Shown: positions 8,656 through 18,452, numbered from the stretch's first letter. The stretch: DNA of 64,000 nt from Veillonella sp. 3891 (GCF_003992315.1 NZ_RQVE01000004.1:110433-174432); one strand, 5' to 3'. The notes: generated by a model from the letters alone, not told the origin. A program made the numbers and translations.

Positions 8656-9960
8656 ATGTACTGGATATATAATATACTTCTCATTATCTATTGGATTGGC
8701 TTAATACCAGTTATTCTCTATCGATTAGCCTTTGAAGAAGGATTCTACGAGCGTATTAAACAAAGTGCGGGATTCATGCCGAGCACATTGATGAAAAAAA
8801 TAGAAGGTAAACGTGCTATATGGTTACATGCAGCATCTGTGGGAGAAATTGTAGCTACCAGTCCTTTGGTGAAAGATATAAAAAAGAGCTTTCCTGAGGC
8901 AGTAGTAGTTGTATCTGTAGTTACCGCTACGGGTCATGCTATGGCACGACGTATCATACCAGAAGCAGAAGGGATTATTTTCTTTCCCTTGGATTTACCT
9001 TTCTTAACACGAAGAATTTTGAACATTATAAAACCTATTGCTATTTTGCTAGTAGAAACTGAAATTTGGCCAAATTTCCTTCGTATTGCGAAAGATGAAG
9101 AAATTCCAGTAATGATGGTTAATGGTCGTATTAGTGATCGCTCTATGTCACGATACATGCATATTAAGTCGTTTATGCGAGATATGCTGGGATCCATTGA
9201 TCGATTCTGTATGCAATCAAAGTTGGATGCAGAATATATTTCTGTACTAGGTGCAAATGTGAAAGAAGTGACTGTCACAGGAAATACTAAGTACGATCAA
9301 ACCTATGCGACGGTTACGGATGAAGAAAAAGAACAATTACAGCATGAATTTGGTTTTGGGCATAATCATCCTATCATTGTGGCAGGCAGCACCCATAAAG
9401 GGGAAGAAGATAAACTGTTTCAAGCTTTCAAGGAAATTTTACAATCATACCCGAATGCACGATTGCTCATAGCACCTCGCGAAATTATGCGCGGTAATGA
9501 TGTAAAAGCATTATCTCAAAAATATGGGCTCAAAGCGATTTGTCGCAGTACCATGACAGAGCCTGTACATGAAGAAATTCCAGTCGTGATTTTGGATACC
9601 ATTGGAGAATTAGGCCGCCTGTATAGTTTGGGTGATATCATTTTTGTGGGAGGCTCTTTAGTTAAAACGGGAGGGCACAATATTTTGGAACCAGCCGCTC
9701 ATGGCAAGCCTATTATTGTGGGACCTCATATGTTTAATTTTAAGGAAATCTACAGCTTATTGAGTTCCCGCGGGGCGTGTACGATGGTACATGATGAAAG
9801 TGAACTGTTAGATGTGTTACAAACGTTGTGTGCGAACCAAACTATGCGAGAAGATATGAGTCGTCATTGCTTGGAAGTAGTCAGTGAAAATCGTGGTGCT
9901 ACACAACGTAATACAGAGGAGCTACGACGTCTCTTTGAGCGGTTTCATATTGTTCCTTAA
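8656..9960 (+). CDS. waaA: Kdo transferase
   Basis: 3-deoxy-D-manno-octulosonic acid transferase (kdtA), a GT-B enzyme that adds Kdo to the lipid IVA precursor. The 434 residues comprise an N-terminal hydrophobic anchor (about 1-20), the WLHAASVGEIVA motif, LVETEIWPNFLR, and in the C-terminal half GSTHKGEE and GGSLVKTGGHNILEPAAHGKPIIVGP-type motifs. Whether it adds one Kdo or more cannot be read from the sequence. It is followed by a 61-base gap before lpxK. Confidence 0.95.
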   Translation: MYWIYNILLIIYWIGLIPVILYRLAFEEGFYERIKQSAGFMPSTLMKKIEGKRAIWLHAASVGEIVATSPLVKDIKKSFPEAVVVVSVVTATGHAMARRIIPEAEGIIFFPLDLPFLTRRILNIIKPIAILLVETEIWPNFLRIAKDEEIPVMMVNGRISDRSMSRYMHIKSFMRDMLGSIDRFCMQSKLDAEYISVLGANVKEVTVTGNTKYDQTYATVTDEEKEQLQHEFGFGHNHPIIVAGSTHKGEEDKLFQAFKEILQSYPNARLLIAPREIMRGNDVKALSQKYGLKAICRSTMTEPVHEEIPVVILDTIGELGRLYSLGDIIFVGGSLVKTGGHNILEPAAHGKPIIVGPHMFNFKEIYSLLSSRGACTMVHDESELLDVLQTLCANQTMREDMSRHCLEVVSENRGATQRNTEELRRLFERFHIVP

Positions 9961-10021
9961 TCAGTTCATCTTAGTTTTAATATCCTAGGCTATACTAGAG
10001 GGATACGGAGGAGGTTTACTC

Positions 10022-11149
10022 ATGAAAGGAGAACAACTCTTTAAACATATCATCAGCGGGCAGATGCAAGGCTCATTAGGAGATGCTCTGCGTGGTGGTT
10101 TAGAAAAGGCTAGTAAGGTCTATGAAAGAGTCGTAGAATATCGCAATGAACGATATAACCATCCACATAGAGTGTTACATATGCCAGTGCCAGTCATTAG
10201 CATAGGAAATATTACAGTGGGGGGGACAGGTAAAACACCGATGGTGCGCTATGTGTGTGAAGTGTTAGATACAGACCAACATACAGTGAGTGTCTTAAGT
10301 CGTGGGTACAAAGCGGATAATAATAAAAAACCCATCGTCGTATCTAGACAAGGGACGGTAGATGTGTCTTCTTTTATCAGTGGTGATGAAGCGTGGTTGT
10401 TAGCAAAAACATTACCTAATGCGAATGTCATTATTGGTTCTAAGCGCGTGGAGTCTGCGAAAATTGCCGTAGAAGATATGCACTCCGATGTACTTGTATT
10501 AGATGATGGCTTTCAACATCGAGCATTGGGCCGTGATGCAGACATTGTGTTGATCGATGCAAGTCACCCATTTGGCTATGGGGCGGTGTTACCAAGAGGT
10601 TTGTTACGAGAACCTTTGACGAACTTGAAGCGAGCTACTTACATGGTGTTAACGAAAACGAATCAAGTAGAACCAGAACAACTGGAAGCACTACGTGAGA
10701 AGATTCATTCCTTGGCACCTCTTGTTCCTGTAGCAGAAACCATTCATCAAACAGTGGGCTTTCAAACCTTGGAAGAATGGAGCCATAATGGGATGATTCA
10801 TGACATTAGTAACTATGATGGGACTCCTTTATTAGCGATTAGCGGTATTGGACAACCTAGCTCTTTCATTTCTAATTTGAAAAGTTATGGATTCGCTGTA
10901 CAGGATATGATGAGTTTTGGTGACCACCATGATTATAGTGAAGAGGATGTTGTGAAACTGTGGCAACATTGTTTTAAAACAGGGATTCAAGGCATTATTA
11001 CAACGGAAAAAGATGCAGTGAAACTCTCTCAAGTACGGGCCATCCGTGATTTGAAGATTCCTGTCTATGTATTAGTGATTGGCATCGAATTTACCAAAGG
11101 TGAAGACGATTTTAAATCCTATGTGTTGCAAATAGCAAAGGGGAAATAA
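10022..11149 (+). CDS. lpxK: Tetraacyldisaccharide 4'-kinase
   Basis: Phosphorylates the 4' position of the lipid A disaccharide. The 375 residues contain the P-loop ISIGNITVGGTGKTP (about residues 60-74), the DDGFQHRALGRD motif with catalytic acidic residues, and the ITTEKDAVK segment near the C-terminus. A strong GGAGGAGG-like ribosome-binding site precedes the ATG. The gap upstream holds a possible weak -10 (TATACT at 9991-9996), so an internal promoter is possible. Confidence 0.95.
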   Translation: MKGEQLFKHIISGQMQGSLGDALRGGLEKASKVYERVVEYRNERYNHPHRVLHMPVPVISIGNITVGGTGKTPMVRYVCEVLDTDQHTVSVLSRGYKADNNKKPIVVSRQGTVDVSSFISGDEAWLLAKTLPNANVIIGSKRVESAKIAVEDMHSDVLVLDDGFQHRALGRDADIVLIDASHPFGYGAVLPRGLLREPLTNLKRATYMVLTKTNQVEPEQLEALREKIHSLAPLVPVAETIHQTVGFQTLEEWSHNGMIHDISNYDGTPLLAISGIGQPSSFISNLKSYGFAVQDMMSFGDHHDYSEEDVVKLWQHCFKTGIQGIITTEKDAVKLSQVRAIRDLKIPVYVLVIGIEFTKGEDDFKSYVLQIAKGK

Positions 11150-11150
11150 T

Positions 11151-11882
11151 ATGCGTATAGCTTGTATTATTCCAGCGCGCTATGGATCTACACGATTACC
11201 GGGTAAACCCTTAGCGATGATTGGTAATAAACCAATGATTCAACGGGTCTATGAGCAAGTGTCGAAAGCGACGGAAATTCATGAGGTCATTGTGGCTACT
11301 GATGATGAACGAGTCTATGATGCTGTCACCCAATTTGGTGGACAGGTGATGATGACAAGAACGGATCATTTGACCGGAACTGACCGATTAGCGGAAGTAG
11401 CAGCTGCAAGAACTGATATTGATGTGATCATTAATGTGCAAGGTGATGAGCCACTCATTGATGCTTCTGTTATCGATACATTGGCACGTCAATTTAAAGA
11501 AGACCCAACCCTACAAATGGGAACGGTAGGCTGTCCCTTATTAGAAGAAGAATACAATGAGCCTAGTGCTGTGAAAGTCATCGTGAATCGACTAGGGAAT
11601 GCTATGTATTTTTCCAGATCTTTGATTCCTTACCCTAGACATGCATTTGTGGTCCCTCCACTCAAGCATGTAGGTATGTATGGATATAATCGGCAGTTCT
11701 TATTAACCTATGCTAAGATGGAACCGACACCAGCAGAATTAACTGAATCCTTAGAACAGTTACGAGCATTAGAAAATGGATATACCATCCGAGTGATTAC
11801 TACAGACCAGCGTTTTGTGGGAGTAGATACACCAGAAGATTTAGAACGAGTGAATGAAATATTTCACCAATTAGAAGCATAA
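11151..11882 (+). CDS. kdsB: CMP-Kdo synthetase
   Basis: 3-deoxy-manno-octulosonate cytidylyltransferase, which activates Kdo with CTP for WaaA. The 243 residues include the nucleotide-binding start IIPARYGSTRLPGKPL, the metal/substrate motif NVQGDEPLI, and RSLIPYPR. It starts one base after the lpxK stop. Confidence 0.96.
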   Translation: MRIACIIPARYGSTRLPGKPLAMIGNKPMIQRVYEQVSKATEIHEVIVATDDERVYDAVTQFGGQVMMTRTDHLTGTDRLAEVAAARTDIDVIINVQGDEPLIDASVIDTLARQFKEDPTLQMGTVGCPLLEEEYNEPSAVKVIVNRLGNAMYFSRSLIPYPRHAFVVPPLKHVGMYGYNRQFLLTYAKMEPTPAELTESLEQLRALENGYTIRVITTDQRFVGVDTPEDLERVNEIFHQLEA

Positions 11883-11908
11883 ACGATTTCGTTTAGAGAG
11901 GAGATACA

Positions 11909-12727
11909 ATGAAAACAGTACAAGTAGGCAACCTTACACTTGGTGGAGGTAAAGGCTTATTTCTATTGGCAGGTCCATGTGTAATTGAGGGCTATGAACG
12001 TACATTAGAGATTGGTCGTCGTGCGAAAGCAATTTGCGATAAAGTGGGTATTCCTTACGTATTCAAGGCATCTTTTGATAAAGCCAATCGCTCTAGCTAT
12101 TCTTCCTTCCGTGGTCCAGGATTGGTAGAAGGTTTAGAGATTTTGAAAGCTATCAAAGAAGAGTTGCAAGTGCCGGTAGTGAGTGATATCCACGATATTA
12201 CTCAAATTGATGCAGCTGCAGAAGTACTAGATATTCTTCAAATTCCAGCCTTTTTATGCCGCCAAACTGACTTGGTATACGGGGCAGCAGCGACTGGAAA
12301 ATGCGTGAATGTGAAAAAAGGTCAATTCATGGCTCCTAAAGATATGAGCAATGTGTTGAAAAAAATGGAAGAATCTGGTAATCAAAATTTGATGCTTACA
12401 GAACGTGGTTTTAGTTTTGGCTATAACAACTTGGTTGTGGATATGAGATCTTTCCCAATTATGCGCTCTTTTGATTATCCAGTTATCTTTGATGCTACAC
12501 ATTCCGTACAACTACCAGGTGGGGCAGGTACAGCTTCTTCTGGACAACGTGAATTCGTGGCTAACTTAGCACGTGGTGCAGTAGCGAGTGGTGTGGATGG
12601 ATTGTTCTTTGAAGTTCATGATAACCCAGAAGAAGCACTTTCAGATGGACCAAATATGTTATATTTAGATTCTTTAGAAGAATTATTAACTGATTTAGTG
12701 GCTATCGATAAAATCGTAAAAAAATAG
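11909..12727 (+). CDS. kdsA: Kdo-8-phosphate synthase
   Basis: Condenses arabinose 5-phosphate with phosphoenolpyruvate to give Kdo-8-P. A 272-residue TIM barrel with the family motifs LLAGPCVIEG, FKASFDKANRSS, IPAFLCRQTDL, VIFDATHSVQLPGG and FFEVHDNPEEALSDGPNM. The Cys in LAGPCVIE is the position used as metal ligand in metal-dependent KdsA enzymes, so this is probably the metal-dependent class. Confidence 0.95.
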   Translation: MKTVQVGNLTLGGGKGLFLLAGPCVIEGYERTLEIGRRAKAICDKVGIPYVFKASFDKANRSSYSSFRGPGLVEGLEILKAIKEELQVPVVSDIHDITQIDAAAEVLDILQIPAFLCRQTDLVYGAAATGKCVNVKKGQFMAPKDMSNVLKKMEESGNQNLMLTERGFSFGYNNLVVDMRSFPIMRSFDYPVIFDATHSVQLPGGAGTASSGQREFVANLARGAVASGVDGLFFEVHDNPEEALSDGPNMLYLDSLEELLTDLVAIDKIVKK

Positions 12728-12754
12728 TACAGATGTAAAGGATGCAGGTGAACT

Positions 12755-13726
12755 ATGAAGATACTTGAACGAGCAGCACAGGTGCTCCAAGAAGAATCAA
12801 AAGCAGTGTTAGACTTAATTGAAACATTAGACCATCGTTTTGAAACGGCAGTAGAGTTAATCTTAGCCTCTAAAGGTCGCGTGGTCTGTACAGGTATGGG
12901 AAAATCTGGACATATTGCACGAAAAATTTCGGCTACATTAGCAAGTACTGGTACACCTGCATTATTTTTACACCCTGGTGAAGGGGTACATGGTGATTTA
13001 GGTATGGTTACATCTGATGATGTAGTACTAGCGTTCTCGAATAGTGGGGAAACTAGCGAAGTCATTAGTTTATTACCATCCTTGCGCCGAATAGGGGCTA
13101 AATTAATTTCTGTAGTGGGTAATCCAAGTTCTACATTGGGAAAAAACTCTGATGTAGTTTTGGTGGTATGCGTAGACAAAGAAGCATGCCCATTAGGATT
13201 AGCACCGACAAGTAGTACTACTGCGGCATTGGCATTAGGCGATGCCTTAGCAGTATGTTTGTTGGATCAACATAAATTTACTCCAGAAAATTTTGCTGTA
13301 TTCCATCCAGGTGGTTCCTTAGGTCGCAAATTATTGCTAACCGTAGAAAATATTATGCATAGTGGAGATGATAATCCCATTATTCATAAAGGGGCCACTG
13401 TACAAGATGCCTTATTTGTAATGACCAACAAAGGGCTTGGAGCAGCAAATGTAGTAGATGAAGAAGGTAAGTTAATCGGTTTAGTAACAGATGGAGATAT
13501 TCGTCGTGGCTTAGATTCTGGATGTAATTTCCTAGTATGGTCTGTGGAAGATATGATGACAAAATCACCTCGTACCATTACAAAGGATAAGCTGGCAGCA
13601 GAAGCGCTTCACATGATGGAGAAAAATCAACCTAGACCTATTACCGTATTACCAGTTGTTGGTCAAGATGGAACAAGTCTTGGCTTAGTACATATTACTG
13701 ATTTGTTGCGAAGAGGCATTGTGTAA
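12755..13726 (+). CDS. kdsD: Arabinose-5-phosphate isomerase
   Basis: Supplies arabinose 5-phosphate from ribulose 5-phosphate for KdsA. The 323 residues are arranged as a SIS sugar-isomerase domain (about 30-190; VVCTGMGKSGHIARKI, then SNSGETSEV, and ALGDALAV) followed by two CBS domains (about 205-320). The stop codon overlaps the start of kdsC (ATG at 13726), consistent with translational coupling. Confidence 0.94.
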   Translation: MKILERAAQVLQEESKAVLDLIETLDHRFETAVELILASKGRVVCTGMGKSGHIARKISATLASTGTPALFLHPGEGVHGDLGMVTSDDVVLAFSNSGETSEVISLLPSLRRIGAKLISVVGNPSSTLGKNSDVVLVVCVDKEACPLGLAPTSSTTAALALGDALAVCLLDQHKFTPENFAVFHPGGSLGRKLLLTVENIMHSGDDNPIIHKGATVQDALFVMTNKGLGAANVVDEEGKLIGLVTDGDIRRGLDSGCNFLVWSVEDMMTKSPRTITKDKLAAEALHMMEKNQPRPITVLPVVGQDGTSLGLVHITDLLRRGIV

Positions 13727-14247
13727 TGGCAATACGTTGTTTAGCCTTAGATGTGGATGGTGTTCTTACGAAAGGTGAGATTGTCTATACATCTAGTGGA
13801 GAAGAAATCAAAGCATTTCATGCAAAAGATGGATTAGGATTAGCCTTAGCACACCGGATGGGATTGCAAACTGCAATTATTACGGGCCGCATCTCTCCTA
13901 TGGTAGAGCGAAGGGCAAAAGAATTAAATATTTCTCATATCCAAATGGGAAGTCATAATAAGAGTGCAGGATTACAAGAACTTTTACATACATTGGATTT
14001 AGAGGCTCATGAAGTAGCCTATATGGGCGATGACCTCAATGATTTAGGCATTATGTCTAAGGTGGGGTTAGCTATGACACCACAAGATGGTGTATCAGAA
14101 ATAAAAAAAGTAGCTCACCATATTTGCCAAGCCAAGGGTGGCGAGGGAGCTGTGCGTGAAGCAGTTGAGTATATTTTAAAACAAGAAGGACTTTGGGAGG
14201 ATGCGGTGCGCTCATACCGTGAAGAATCTTACCAAGTAGGTCAGTAG
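13726..14247 (+). CDS. kdsC: Kdo-8-phosphate phosphatase
   Basis: A HAD-superfamily phosphatase that removes phosphate from Kdo-8-P. The 173 residues include the nucleophile motif LDVDGVLT (Asp9, Asp11), the threonine motif in IITGR, and the acidic motif YMGDDLNDLGIM. It has the compact, cap-less C1-type architecture of KdsC and overlaps kdsD by one base. It completes the CMP-Kdo pathway in this operon. Confidence 0.94.
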   Translation: MAIRCLALDVDGVLTKGEIVYTSSGEEIKAFHAKDGLGLALAHRMGLQTAIITGRISPMVERRAKELNISHIQMGSHNKSAGLQELLHTLDLEAHEVAYMGDDLNDLGIMSKVGLAMTPQDGVSEIKKVAHHICQAKGGEGAVREAVEYILKQEGLWEDAVRSYREESYQVGQ

Positions 14248-14260
14248 AAAGGAGGCTTTC

Positions 14261-15190
14261 ATGGCAGGAGAATGGCAATATACAGCATTAAAAACGATTA
14301 GTAAATTAGTTTGTGCATTACCCTATTCTACAATCTTATCCATTGGAGCATCTCTAGGACCTTTATATAGATTAGTAGGTAAAAAACAGGTCAAACGAGG
14401 ATTACATAATCTGATGATTGGCCTTTCCATAGATGAAAAAGAAGCAGATGCCATATTAGGACGACTCTTTAAAAACTTGGGACGTTCTGTTATGGAAACA
14501 CTATATATGCCTAATTTGACACCTGAGTTCATAAAAGAACATATTGAAATGCGAGGGCTAGAACACCTAGATGCAGCCGTGGCGGAAGATAAAGGTGTTG
14601 TGATTTTGACAGCCCACGTAGGCAATTGGGAATGGATGGGAGCGGCCCTAGCGGCGCATGGATATCCGTCCACAACGATTGTAAAAAAGCAACCAAATGC
14701 TCAATTCACACGATTGATGAATGAATACCGAGAAATGGTAGGGTTAGAAGTATTTGCTCGTGGTGGTTCCGAAATGAGAGGCGCTGCACAAGCGATGAAA
14801 GCGAAGAAGCTATTAGGTTTCTTGGCGGACCAAGACGGATGGTATACAGGATTGCCGGTGATGTTCTTAGGGCAAGAGTCATCAGCGGTGACGGGGCCAG
14901 CATCGTTTGCAAAAAAATTCAAAGCTCCTGTAGTACCAGTCTTTACATCCCGTAAAGAAAATGGTCATATTGTTCATATTTTGCCAGCACTTCATTATAA
15001 AGATACTGGTGATGTGGAGAAAGATATGTTCCGCCTCACGGAAGAAACAGTTAAGATAACAGAAGCGTTTATTAAAGAACATCCTGATGAATGGTTGTGG
15101 TTCCAACATCGTTGGAATACAAAAATTCATGAAATTACAGATATTGAACATAAACTACAAGTGAGGGAGGCTGTGCATGAAGAACAATAA
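14261..15190 (+). CDS. LpxL/HtrB-family acyltransferase (second copy)
   Basis: A 309-residue paralogue of the protein at 1784-2695. The H-x4-E motif appears as HVGNWE (about residue 122), followed by FLADQDGWYTGLPVMFLGQ and a C-terminal WLWFQHRWNTK, the usual family pattern. It probably adds a secondary acyl chain to Kdo-lipid A. The two copies are clearly diverged, which suggests different acyl or position specificity. Its 3' end overlaps lptC by 14 bases. Confidence 0.86.
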   Translation: MAGEWQYTALKTISKLVCALPYSTILSIGASLGPLYRLVGKKQVKRGLHNLMIGLSIDEKEADAILGRLFKNLGRSVMETLYMPNLTPEFIKEHIEMRGLEHLDAAVAEDKGVVILTAHVGNWEWMGAALAAHGYPSTTIVKKQPNAQFTRLMNEYREMVGLEVFARGGSEMRGAAQAMKAKKLLGFLADQDGWYTGLPVMFLGQESSAVTGPASFAKKFKAPVVPVFTSRKENGHIVHILPALHYKDTGDVEKDMFRLTEETVKITEAFIKEHPDEWLWFQHRWNTKIHEITDIEHKLQVREAVHEEQ

Positions 15191-15707
15191 AAAACTTCTT
15201 CTCACGATTGTGGTAGGGATATTAATTCTCTTAGGTTTTGGATACTTCCTATATGGTGGTACCGATACGACATCGGTGGGGCCATCGGGTAATTCCATTA
15301 GCTTTAATGGTACAGAACTGAAAGAAGAAAAAAATGGACAACTCATTTGGTCTGTAAAAGCTGAGAAAATCAGTCTGGACCAAACTACGAAAGTCATCAC
15401 TTTAGAAAATGTAACGGGTACCTTTCATAAAGATGGAACGACGCTGACTGTGAAGGCTCCGAAAGGACTCGTATCTAAGGATCATGGACAGATTACTTTA
15501 TCAGGAGGTATTGAGGCAACTTCTAGTACAGGTGCTAGTCTCCGAACGGAAGGATTAGAGTATACTAGTAAAGAGCAGCTATTTAAGTCTACCTCAAAGT
15601 TTACCTATACTGATGCGGATACCACATTAGAAGGTGATGCATTAGAAGGTGATATGATTTTGCAACAGGTGACAGCAAAAGGTCATGCTAAATTAATTCG
15701 CAAGTAG
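15177..15707 (+). CDS. lptC: LPS export protein LptC
   Basis: A 176-residue bitopic protein: N-terminal membrane segment (about 7-25, KLLLTIVVGILILLGFGYFL), then a beta-jellyroll of the LptC/OstA type. It links the LptB2FG transporter at the inner membrane to LptA in the periplasm. The ATG at 15177 lies inside the end of the upstream acyltransferase gene, behind GGGAGG, indicating coupling. The identification relies on topology, size and its place directly before lptA and lptB. Confidence 0.87.
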   Translation: MKNNKKLLLTIVVGILILLGFGYFLYGGTDTTSVGPSGNSISFNGTELKEEKNGQLIWSVKAEKISLDQTTKVITLENVTGTFHKDGTTLTVKAPKGLVSKDHGQITLSGGIEATSSTGASLRTEGLEYTSKEQLFKSTSKFTYTDADTTLEGDALEGDMILQQVTAKGHAKLIRK

Positions 15708-15718
15708 GAAGGATATTC

Positions 15719-16453
15719 ATGAAATTACAACGTTTACTCATGGCAACCCTAATGGGAGGAGTCATGATGATTCCCGTATGGGCAGCAACAACGGATACCA
15801 ATCCTGCGGGGAATGGATCCATAATGATTACTGCCGATCAGTTAACATATGACGGCATCAGTGGCCGTGCGGAAGCTAAAGGCAGTGTGGTCATTACAAA
15901 AGATGATAAAACTATGACAGGTGCCTCTGGTTGGTACAATACAAAAGGTGAAGAAGGATTTTTAACAGGCGGCGTGAGCATGATTGGTAACAATATGTCC
16001 ATGGCGGCTAGTGAAGTACATGTCTTACATAATCACCAATTTGATGCCACAGGTAATGTACATCTACAGAAGGATGATCGTCAATTATTCGGTGATCAAG
16101 TGAATTATAATACAGAAACTGGATATGGCGAGATTATTGGACATGGACAATTAGTGATGGCAGATAATGTATTGACAGGCCAACATATTACAGCTTTTAC
16201 TAATCAAATATCTGCGACGGCTAAAGGGAATGTAACTTTATCTAGCGCTAGTCGTAATGTCAATGCTACAGCAGATGAGGCGGTGTACACGCAAACTCCA
16301 AATCAGAATGATGGGGTAGCCTATTTAAAAGGTAATGCTAGGGCGGTTCAAAACGGGAATATTCTAGAAGCTCCAGAGTTAAAGATAGAACTTAGTGACA
16401 ATAGTGCAGAAACGCTTGGTGGGCGTAGTACATTAATCATTACTCCAAAGTAA
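15719..16453 (+). CDS. lptA: LPS transport periplasmic protein LptA
   Basis: A 244-residue secreted protein: signal peptide of about 23 residues ending near WAATT, then repeated beta-strand units of the OstA/LptA type (ITADQLTYDGISGRAEAKGS, then YNTKGEEGFLTGGV, and so on). It forms the periplasmic bridge carrying LPS to the outer-membrane LptD. It is longer than E. coli LptA (about 185 residues), so it could span more of the periplasm with fewer copies. It precedes lptB by 9 bases. Confidence 0.87.
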   Translation: MKLQRLLMATLMGGVMMIPVWAATTDTNPAGNGSIMITADQLTYDGISGRAEAKGSVVITKDDKTMTGASGWYNTKGEEGFLTGGVSMIGNNMSMAASEVHVLHNHQFDATGNVHLQKDDRQLFGDQVNYNTETGYGEIIGHGQLVMADNVLTGQHITAFTNQISATAKGNVTLSSASRNVNATADEAVYTQTPNQNDGVAYLKGNARAVQNGNILEAPELKIELSDNSAETLGGRSTLIITPK

Positions 16454-16462
16454 GGAGAGTTT

Positions 16463-17182
16463 ATGTTTATTCAAACAAAGGATTTAGTGAAAACCTATAA
16501 ATCAAGAAATGTAGTGGACAAAGTCAGTGTCCGTGTTGAAGAAGGCGAAATTGTAGGCTTGTTAGGTCCTAATGGTGCTGGAAAGACAACTACGTTTTAT
16601 ATGATTGTTGGTGTAGAAAAACCGACTTCAGGGAGTATCTGTATTGGCGATGTGGATGTGACCCACATGCCGATGTATAAGCGATCTGCCTATGGTATTG
16701 GATATTTGCCACAAGAGGCATCCATCTTCCGTAATTTAACAGTAGAAGATAATATCTTAGCCATGCTAGAAACCACCAATCTTTCTAAAGCAGAACAGAA
16801 GGATACAATGGAATCGTTATTAGAAGAATTTCATATCACTCACGTGCGTGACCGCTTGGGTATTCAGTTGTCTGGTGGCGAGCGCCGTCGTGTAGAAATT
16901 GCTAGAGCCATTGCTTTAAATCCTAAATTTATATTGCTGGATGAGCCTTTCGCAGGGGTTGACCCTATTGCAGTAGCAGATATTCAATCTATTATTCGCC
17001 ATTTGAAAGATCGTGGTATTGGGGTACTCATTACAGACCATAATGTGCGTGAAACTTTGGGGATTGTAGATAAAGCGTATATCTTAAATAGCGGGACTAT
17101 TTTATTAGAAGGCACTGCTGATGAAGTGGCTACTAGTGATGTGGCTCGTAAGTTTTACTTAGGTGATGATTTCCGAATGTAG
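16463..17182 (+). CDS. lptB: LPS export ABC transporter ATPase LptB
   Basis: A 239-residue ABC ATPase: Walker [11 protein letters not shown]-loop [17 protein letters not shown], signature LSGGERRR, Walker [15 protein letters not shown], switch His in TDHNVRET. The sequence is a close match to the LptB consensus rather than a general transporter. It powers extraction of LPS by the LptFG permease encoded next. Confidence 0.95.
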   Translation: MFIQTKDLVKTYKSRNVVDKVSVRVEEGEIVGLLGPNGAGKTTTFYMIVGVEKPTSGSICIGDVDVTHMPMYKRSAYGIGYLPQEASIFRNLTVEDNILAMLETTNLSKAEQKDTMESLLEEFHITHVRDRLGIQLSGGERRRVEIARAIALNPKFILLDEPFAGVDPIAVADIQSIIRHLKDRGIGVLITDHNVRETLGIVDKAYILNSGTILLEGTADEVATSDVARKFYLGDDFRM

Positions 17183-17190
17183 GAGTGGGT

Positions 17191-18282
17191 ATGAGAATTT
17201 TAGATAAATATATATTGAAAGCTTTCATAGGGCCATTCCTGTTTGGTATTTTTGCATTTACTAGTATCTTTATTGGTACGGGAACTCTATTTCGGATTGC
17301 TCAGTACATTACGGAATACGGAGCTAGTTTGTGGTCTGTGACCAGAGCTTTCTTACTAGCATTGCCGAATATCGTCATATTGACCTTCCCTATGTCTGTC
17401 CTATTAGGATCCTTGATGACATTTGGTCGATTAAGTGGTAGTAGCGAGATTATTGTCATGCGTGCAGGTGGTCAAAACTTCTTGCGTTTGGCTACACCAG
17501 TATATATTATGGCATTTTTAATTTCTCTGTGCTCTATTGGGTTCAATGAATATGTAGTACCAGCGGCGAACCATGCCTATCAAACGATTATCCGCGAGGA
17601 AATTATGAAGCGTGCTACACCGCAAACACAGGAACATATTGTGTTGAAAACCTTGGCAGACAAAAAGATTAATACTTTAATGTATGCTGGGAAATATGAT
17701 AGCTCTACTAAACTGTTATCCGATATTACGGTGCAACAATTTACAGATGGACAAGTGACACAAATTGAACGTGCTAAAACAGCGAATTGGAATGGTCAGT
17801 ACTGGATTATGCATGACGGTACTATTTATGATATCAATGCATCCGGTGAGGGTATTGATCGTACATTAAAGTTTGAAGAACAAGTATTGCCAATTACACA
17901 AGATCCTGATAAAATTAGTCGTTCACAACGCAAACCAGAAGAGATGACTATCAAAGAGATTAGACAGCAAATCAAAGCAATGGAAGCTACGGGTGGCAAG
18001 ATTACAGAATGGCAAATGGAAATGTATCAACGATTTACTATTCCTGTGGCAAGTTTTATCTTTGCCTTAGTAGGGGCACCATTAGGCTTGCAGAAACAAC
18101 GTTCTAGTTCGTCTATTGGATTCGGTATCTCAGTGCTAGTTATCTTTATTTACTATGGTGTTATGACACTGTCGGGCGCCTTAGGTAAAGGTGGCGCTAT
18201 ACCACCGTTATTAGCAGCTTGGATCCCGAATACATTAGGTGTGATAGCTGGTTTATATTTAAACTGGAGAGTATCTAAATAA
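17191..18282 (+). CDS. LPS export permease, LptF/LptG family
   Basis: A 363-residue YjgP/YjgQ-family permease with membrane segments at both ends (about 12-120 and 270-360) and a periplasmic beta-jellyroll domain between them. The N-terminal RILDKYILKAFIGPFLFG is typical. Enterobacteria use two such proteins, LptF and LptG; only one gene is visible here. A GTG at 17185 overlaps the AGGAG ribosome-binding site, so ATG 17191 is the start. It is the last gene of the LPS block and is followed by a strong terminator. Confidence 0.9.
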   Translation: MRILDKYILKAFIGPFLFGIFAFTSIFIGTGTLFRIAQYITEYGASLWSVTRAFLLALPNIVILTFPMSVLLGSLMTFGRLSGSSEIIVMRAGGQNFLRLATPVYIMAFLISLCSIGFNEYVVPAANHAYQTIIREEIMKRATPQTQEHIVLKTLADKKINTLMYAGKYDSSTKLLSDITVQQFTDGQVTQIERAKTANWNGQYWIMHDGTIYDINASGEGIDRTLKFEEQVLPITQDPDKISRSQRKPEEMTIKEIRQQIKAMEATGGKITEWQMEMYQRFTIPVASFIFALVGAPLGLQKQRSSSSIGFGISVLVIFIYYGVMTLSGALGKGGAIPPLLAAWIPNTLGVIAGLYLNWRVSK

Positions 18283-18298
18283 ATAAGAGAGTATAGGG

Positions 18299-18336
18299 GG
18301 TAGCATGACATATACTATGTTATGCTACTCTTTTAT
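18299..18336 (+). terminator. Terminator of the LPS operon
   Basis: The arms GTAGCAT and ATGCTAC, extended by ACATA/TATGT with one bulge, form a long hairpin at 18300-18328 followed by TCTTTTA. Confidence 0.85.
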
Positions 18337-18399
18337 ATCTATTTCTAATAAGTATATTGAGACCTTTTCCTTATAACCATTGTAGTGTACTATGGATTT

Positions 18400-18408
18400 T
18401 GATATACT
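18400..18408 (+). promoter_or_regulatory. Extended -10 promoter before the DUF3084 gene
   Basis: TGA followed by TATACT (18403-18408) forms an extended -10 element about 45 bases before the likely start codon; no clear -35. Confidence 0.5.
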
Positions 18409-18452
18409 AAGTAAAGATATAGGACTAGTATTTGACATTGAGGTATACGACT

